The notes under the pieces were generated by a model. It had not been told where the DNA came from. It worked only from the letters and a program-made list of their open reading frames with translations, and searched no databases. A DNA stretch of 64,000 nucleotides from Rhizobiaceae bacterium (GTDB taxonomy: Bacteria; Pseudomonadota; Alphaproteobacteria; Rhizobiales; Rhizobiaceae): the NCBI GenBank assembly GCA_029233925.1, contig JARGOX010000005.1, forward strand, positions 62,001 to 126,000, given 5' to 3'. How positions within the stretch are numbered: the first letter of the stretch is position 1; every line of letters starts with the position of its first letter. Position numbers and translations under genes: made by a program. Of the stretch, positions 60,104-64,000 are shown piece after piece.

Positions 60104-61521
60104 CCTTCGACACTATCATAAAAGGCGGAACGGTGGTCACTGCGTCCGATAGATTTTGTGCCGATATAGGCATTTGCGCAGGCCAGATTGTGGTGTTGGC
60201 CGATGCGCTCGCAGACGCACCCGAAATCATTGATGCGACCGGGCTACTGGTGATGCCAGGCGGCATCGATAGTCATGTCCATCTTGATCAGCCCGGGGCG
60301 CCGGGGATCGTCATGGCGGATAATTTCGAGAGCGGCACACGCTCAGCGGCAATCGGCGGCAACACCACGGTTCTGCCTTTCTGCCTGCAACAAAAGGGGC
60401 AATCGCTGAGGCAGGCGATTGCTGGCTATCAGGCCAAGGCCCAGGGCAATTGCCATACAGACATCGCACTTCACCTGATTATCACCGACCCGACGCCGCA
60501 TGTCCTTGGCCAGGAACTGCCGGCGCTGATCGCTGAGGGTTACACCTCGATCAAGATCTTCATGACCTATGATGACATGAAACTTGCCGACAAGGATATT
60601 CTGGCCGTGCTGGATGTTGCGCGGCGGCATCAGGCCCTTGTGATGGTGCATGCCGAAGGTTATGACGCCATCCGCTATCTCACCGACCGGCTGGAGCACG
60701 AAGGCAAGACTGCGCCGTTCTTCCATGGCGCCTCGCGGCCGATCCCGGTGGAACGTGAGGCGACACACCGGGCGATCAGTTTTGCTGAAATCGTTGGCAC
60801 CGAGGCGATGATCGTCCATGTTTCCAACCGTCAGGCGATGGAAGAAATCCGTCGCGCTCAACAACGCGGACTTGGCATTCATGGCGAGACATGCCCGCAA
60901 TACCTGTTGCTGACAGAAGCGGATATGGACCGTTCCGGCATGGAGGGCGCGAAATACGTCTGCAGCCCTCCACCGCGCGACAGCGACAGTCAATCCGCCT
61001 GCTGGGAAGGTCTTCAGCAGGGGGTTTTCGAGGTCTTTTCATCGGATCATTGCCCTTATCGCTACGAGGATGAGGGAGGCAAGAATGCCCCCGATGGCAA
61101 ACGCAGCTTCCGTTACGTTCCCAACGGCATTCCGGGGATCGCCACCCGCATGCCGATCCTGTTTTCCGAGGGGGTTGGGAAATGTCGCATCGACCTCAAC
61201 CGGTTTGTTGCCCTGACATCAACCAATCACGCAAAGAGGTATGGGCTATATCCGCGCAAGGGCACCATCGCGGTGGGTAGCGACGCCGACCTCGTTTTGT
61301 GGGACCCTGAACGTGAGGTGGTGATCACTCATGCGCTGCTCCAGGACGGGTGTGACTACACACCCTATGAGGGGCTCCTGGTGCAGGGATGGCCGGTTCG
61401 CACCATGCTGCGCGGACGCACCGTGATGAAGGACGGCGAAATCGGTTCTGAGAGATATGGGCTGGAATTGCACCGACCCACGCCTTCAGAAAACACGCAA
61501 GGCTGCAAACGGTTGGCTTGA
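60100..61521 (+). CDS. Dihydropyrimidinase / D-hydantoinase family amidohydrolase
   Basis: 473 residues from ATG 60100. Metal ligands are visible: GGIDSHVHLDQP, the carboxylated Lys in YTSIKIFMTYDDM, His in LVMVHAEGYD, His in MIVHVSNRQA and Asp in FSSDHCPYRY. Dihydropyrimidinases open cyclic ureides (dihydrouracil, hydantoins). Coupled to the ABC ATPase, it is the likely intracellular enzyme for the imported ring, with the amidase completing hydrolysis. Confidence 0.9.
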   Translation: MTFDTIIKGGTVVTASDRFCADIGICAGQIVVLADALADAPEIIDATGLLVMPGGIDSHVHLDQPGAPGIVMADNFESGTRSAAIGGNTTVLPFCLQQKGQSLRQAIAGYQAKAQGNCHTDIALHLIITDPTPHVLGQELPALIAEGYTSIKIFMTYDDMKLADKDILAVLDVARRHQALVMVHAEGYDAIRYLTDRLEHEGKTAPFFHGASRPIPVEREATHRAISFAEIVGTEAMIVHVSNRQAMEEIRRAQQRGLGIHGETCPQYLLLTEADMDRSGMEGAKYVCSPPPRDSDSQSACWEGLQQGVFEVFSSDHCPYRYEDEGGKNAPDGKRSFRYVPNGIPGIATRMPILFSEGVGKCRIDLNRFVALTSTNHAKRYGLYPRKGTIAVGSDADLVLWDPEREVVITHALLQDGCDYTPYEGLLVQGWPVRTMLRGRTVMKDGEIGSERYGLELHRPTPSENTQGCKRLA

Positions 61522-61672
61522 GCCAATAGGGCAACGAAAAGGTCGGTTCGATCCTCTCCAGTTTTGAGGTTTCCAAAGCAGAACCGAACTGAAAAAGCCA
61601 TTTTTTCAATGGACTGGGATGATATGTTAGCCTGAAATATTGAGGTTTTTGGCATCGGGGCTCGAACCAAAA

Positions 61673-62143
61673 TCACGTTTCTTGTGTTGGTGTCCGCATG
61701 GGTGCCCGGCTGAGATCGTTGACAGCTCCAATGGCCTTTTGAAGAAGATACATGAATGCTTTCTGTTCGTCTTCGCTCAAACCACGCAACATGATCTCCT
61801 GCGCCTGTTCCACCGCCGGTGTGATCGTTTCGAGGGTCTGCTGGCCCTCGCTTGTGATGTGCAATGCACGGGCGCGCCTGTCCGTGGTGCTGGCATTTCG
61901 CACAATCAGGCCCTTGTGGACCAACCGATCCACGACGCCGGTGATGGTCGTGCGGTCATAGGCAATCAGACCGGCCAGGGTGACCTGGTCAACCCCCGGA
62001 TTTGTGCTGATGGCGACAAGCGCAGCATATTGCACCGGCGTAATATCAGATCCTGCCTGACCCACCTCGGCATGAAAGATGGCCACTGCAACCTGCTGAA
62101 ACCGGCGCACCAGGTGCCCGGGCATTTCTTCAACGCTTTTCAC
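61673..62143 (-). CDS. MarR-family regulator (MobR-like context)
   Basis: About 156 residues from GTG 62143 with GGGAG upstream; the frame opens at TTG 62176, inside the palindrome. TPVQYAALVAISTNPGVDQV, then TLAGLIAYDRTTITGVVDRL and a NASTTDRRARALHITSEGQQ wing, is the MarR winged-helix. It is divergent from a MobA-like hydroxylase, as mobR is from mobA in Comamonas. MobR responds to 3-hydroxybenzoate, so a similar ligand is plausible but unproven. Confidence 0.88.
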   Translation of the reverse strand: MKSVEEMPGHLVRRFQQVAVAIFHAEVGQAGSDITPVQYAALVAISTNPGVDQVTLAGLIAYDRTTITGVVDRLVHKGLIVRNASTTDRRARALHITSEGQQTLETITPAVEQAQEIMLRGLSEDEQKAFMYLLQKAIGAVNDLSRAPMRTPTQET

Positions 62144-62175
62144 ACAATTCTCCCGATTGGCTCGGCTAATTGACA

Positions 62176-62198
62176 AGTATGCTGATAATCAGCATACT
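62176..62198. promoter_or_regulatory. Perfect 23-bp inverted repeat, MarR operator
   Basis: AGTATGCTGA, TAA, TCAGCATACT lies in the divergent region 33 bases before the marR-type start. Position and symmetry fit a MarR-family dimer site controlling both genes. Confidence 0.75.
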
Positions 62199-62305
62199 GA
62201 GTAAATACGGCATCTGTCAAACCGCCTGGCCGGAAGCAAAATCAACGGCCGCGTCACGGCCGAGCCAAACCAAGCGTATCACAAAACAGGCAGGGAGCGC
62301 GGTTC

Positions 62306-64000
62306 ATGCAGTACCATCTCAACGGATTCAAAACCGGCGATCCGGCGATATCCCAACCATCCCACCCGGACGAGAGCGCTGCCCGCTCTTCTTCTGTCCC
62401 TGAAGAAGTGGATGTGTTGATTGTCGGTTGCGGGCCGGCCGGGCTGACCCTGGCGGCGCAATTGGCCGCCTTTCCCGCCATCACAACCTGCATCATTGAT
62501 CAGAAATCCGGACCGCTTGAATTGGGCCAGGCCGACGGCATTGCCTGCCGCACAATGGAAATGTTCGGGGCTTTCGGTTTTGTCGAGCGCGTCCTGAAGG
62601 AGGCCTATTGGGTCAATGAGACAACCTTCTGGAAGCCCGACGGCACCAAGGACAATGGGGTCAGCCGTCACGGCAGGGTTCAGGATGTAGAAGACGGGCT
62701 TTCCGAATTTCCCCATGTGATCCTCAATCAGGCGCGTGTGCATGATTTCTATCTGGACGTCATGTTGAAATCCGCCAACCGGCTGGAACCGCACTATGCG
62801 CGGCAGCTGATCGATCTGAAGATCGACCCCACCAGTGGTGACGCAGCGCCTTCCCATCCGGTCACAGCCAGCCTCAAGCGATGCGACCCTGATCACGAAG
62901 GCGAGGCAGAAACAGTCAAGGCGCGCTACGTCGTCGGGTGTGACGGTGCGCGCAGCGCTGTGCGAAAATCACTCGGTCTGGCGCTGCAGGGCGATTCTGC
63001 CAATCAGGCCTGGGGTGTAATGGATGTGCTGGCGGTCACCGACTTCCCGGATATCCGCTTGAAGTCATTCATACAATCTGCCGATGAAGGCAGCATTGTA
63101 CTTATTCCGCGCGAGGGCGGCTATCTGGTCCGCCTCTATATCGAGCTCGACAAGCTCAGTGAAAACGAGCGGGTTCTCAACCGCAATATCGGCGTCGACC
63201 AGTTGATTGCCGCCGCTCAGCGGATCATGCATCCCTACACGCTGGACGTGAAGGACGTTGCATGGTGGTCCGTCTACGAGATCGGCCAGCGATTGTGCGA
63301 CCGGTTCGACGACGTTCCGCAAGACCAGGCCGGCACGCGCCTGCCGCACGTGTTCATCGCCGGTGACGCCTGCCATACCCACAGCCCGAAAGCCGGCCAG
63401 GGCATGAATGTTTCCATGCAGGACAGCTTCAATCTGGGTTGGAAGCTGGCCCATGTTCTGGAAGGCAGGTGCCCGCCGCAATTGCTGCATAGCTACTCGG
63501 CTGAACGCCAGGCGATTGCCAGGGAGCTGATCGATTTTGATCGCGACTGGGCAAGAATGCTGAGCGCACCGGTAAAATCAACAGCAGATTCAAAGGGCGA
63601 CGGCGTTGATCCGCAGGAGGTCAAAGCCTATTTCGTCCGACATGGACACTATACCGCGGGAACGGCGACCCGTTACACAGCGTCTCTCATCACGGGTGCG
63701 CCGACACACCAGAAGCTCGCCCAAGGCCTGGTGATCGGAAAACGCTTCCACTCCGCGCCGGTCATCCGCCTGGCCGACGCCAAAGCGATGCAGCTCGGCC
63801 ACACGGTCAAGGCGGACGGTCGCTGGCGTGTGTTTGCCTTTTGCAATGATCAGGATCCAGCCGCGGATTCCAGCAGCTTGCACGCATTGTGTGATTATCT
63901 TGCCCTATCACCAGATTCACCGGTCAGAAAATATACCCCTGCTGGTTGCGATATTGATTCCGTGATCGATGTGCGGGCTGTTCTCCAGCAGGACCATCAA
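62306..64000 (+). CDS. MobA-like FAD monooxygenase (3-hydroxybenzoate 4-hydroxylase family), 3' end beyond window
   Basis: At least 565 residues are visible, open to the window edge. VDVLIVGCGPAGLTLAAQLA is the FAD Rossmann motif, VVGCDGARSAVRKSLG is the DG motif, and VFIAGDACHTHSPKAGQGMN is the GD motif. A C-terminal thioredoxin-like region (from about 485, HTVKADGRWRVFAFCNDQ) is typical of phenol 2-monooxygenase and MobA enzymes. ATG 62306 follows GGGAG. It hydroxylates a phenolic acid; 3-hydroxybenzoate to protocatechuate is the precedent. Confidence 0.9.
   Translation, partial: MQYHLNGFKTGDPAISQPSHPDESAARSSSVPEEVDVLIVGCGPAGLTLAAQLAAFPAITTCIIDQKSGPLELGQADGIACRTMEMFGAFGFVERVLKEAYWVNETTFWKPDGTKDNGVSRHGRVQDVEDGLSEFPHVILNQARVHDFYLDVMLKSANRLEPHYARQLIDLKIDPTSGDAAPSHPVTASLKRCDPDHEGEAETVKARYVVGCDGARSAVRKSLGLALQGDSANQAWGVMDVLAVTDFPDIRLKSFIQSADEGSIVLIPREGGYLVRLYIELDKLSENERVLNRNIGVDQLIAAAQRIMHPYTLDVKDVAWWSVYEIGQRLCDRFDDVPQDQAGTRLPHVFIAGDACHTHSPKAGQGMNVSMQDSFNLGWKLAHVLEGRCPPQLLHSYSAERQAIARELIDFDRDWARMLSAPVKSTADSKGDGVDPQEVKAYFVRHGHYTAGTATRYTASLITGAPTHQKLAQGLVIGKRFHSAPVIRLADAKAMQLGHTVKADGRWRVFAFCNDQDPAADSSSLHALCDYLALSPDSPVRKYTPAGCDIDSVIDVRAVLQQDHQ

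Overview
The window looks like chromosomal DNA of a marine or soil alphaproteobacterium, probably Hyphomicrobiales (Hoeflea/Phyllobacteriaceae-like). This is an inference from moderately high GC, many tightly overlapping catabolic operons with ATGA junctions, Liv, Tct and Dpp type uptake systems, and IS630, IS21, IS5 and IS1380 elements. No rRNA, tRNA or CRISPR array was seen.

Region 1 (1-11 kb) is a damaged surface-polysaccharide island. Very large sulfotransferase/coiled-coil/glycosyltransferase genes lie among insertion-sequence debris: a partial IS630, an IS21 remnant whose end supplies the last codons of a glycosyltransferase, an IS5 stub, a phage-gene relic and an IS1380 copy that cut off an epimerase. 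One former multidomain gene has been split by frameshifts into a sulfotransferase ORF and a glycosyltransferase ORF.

Region 2 (11-19.7 kb) has a LuxR-type regulator fused to an alpha/beta-hydrolase that lacks canonical catalytic residues, an autotransporter-like surface protein with Cys-paired repeats, a secreted protein with a lipoprotein, and a ParDE toxin-antitoxin pair.

Region 3 (19.7-38.8 kb) is the most coherent system. It is a minus-strand block of 16 genes: an 11-gene catabolic run (acyl-CoA dehydrogenase, crotonase, CoA-transferase III, SCP2-type thiolase with its DUF35 partner, ThDP enzyme, aldehyde dehydrogenase, PRISE-like enone reductase, TIM-barrel protein, KstD-like flavoprotein, aldo/keto reductase) followed by a branched-chain-type ABC importer and a flavin reductase-like protein. 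A divergent IclR regulator sits at the head. An identical 18-bp element containing an inverted repeat lies before both transcription units and is probably its operator. The gene set suggests import and ring breakdown of a cyclic enone or diketone (terpenoid- or steroid-like) followed by CoA-dependent beta-oxidation; the substrate is unknown.

Region 4 (39.7-51.1 kb) has rsgA, a PanE-like reductase, and a GntR/FCD-regulated cluster (FAH-family protein, extradiol dioxygenase, alpha/beta-hydrolase, Ldh2-type dehydrogenase, TctABC transporter, YCII and NIPSNAP proteins). Three copies of the palindrome TTTTCGAAAA mark its promoters. It looks like uptake and meta-cleavage of an aromatic acid.

Region 5 (52-61.5 kb) is a peptide-type ABC importer interleaved with an amidase, a GlcG-like protein, an XRE-cupin regulator and a hydantoinase/dihydropyrimidinase, probably for scavenging a cyclic amide. 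Region 6 (61.6-64 kb) is a MarR regulator divergent from a MobA-like flavin hydroxylase that runs off the window, with a perfect 23-bp inverted repeat between them.
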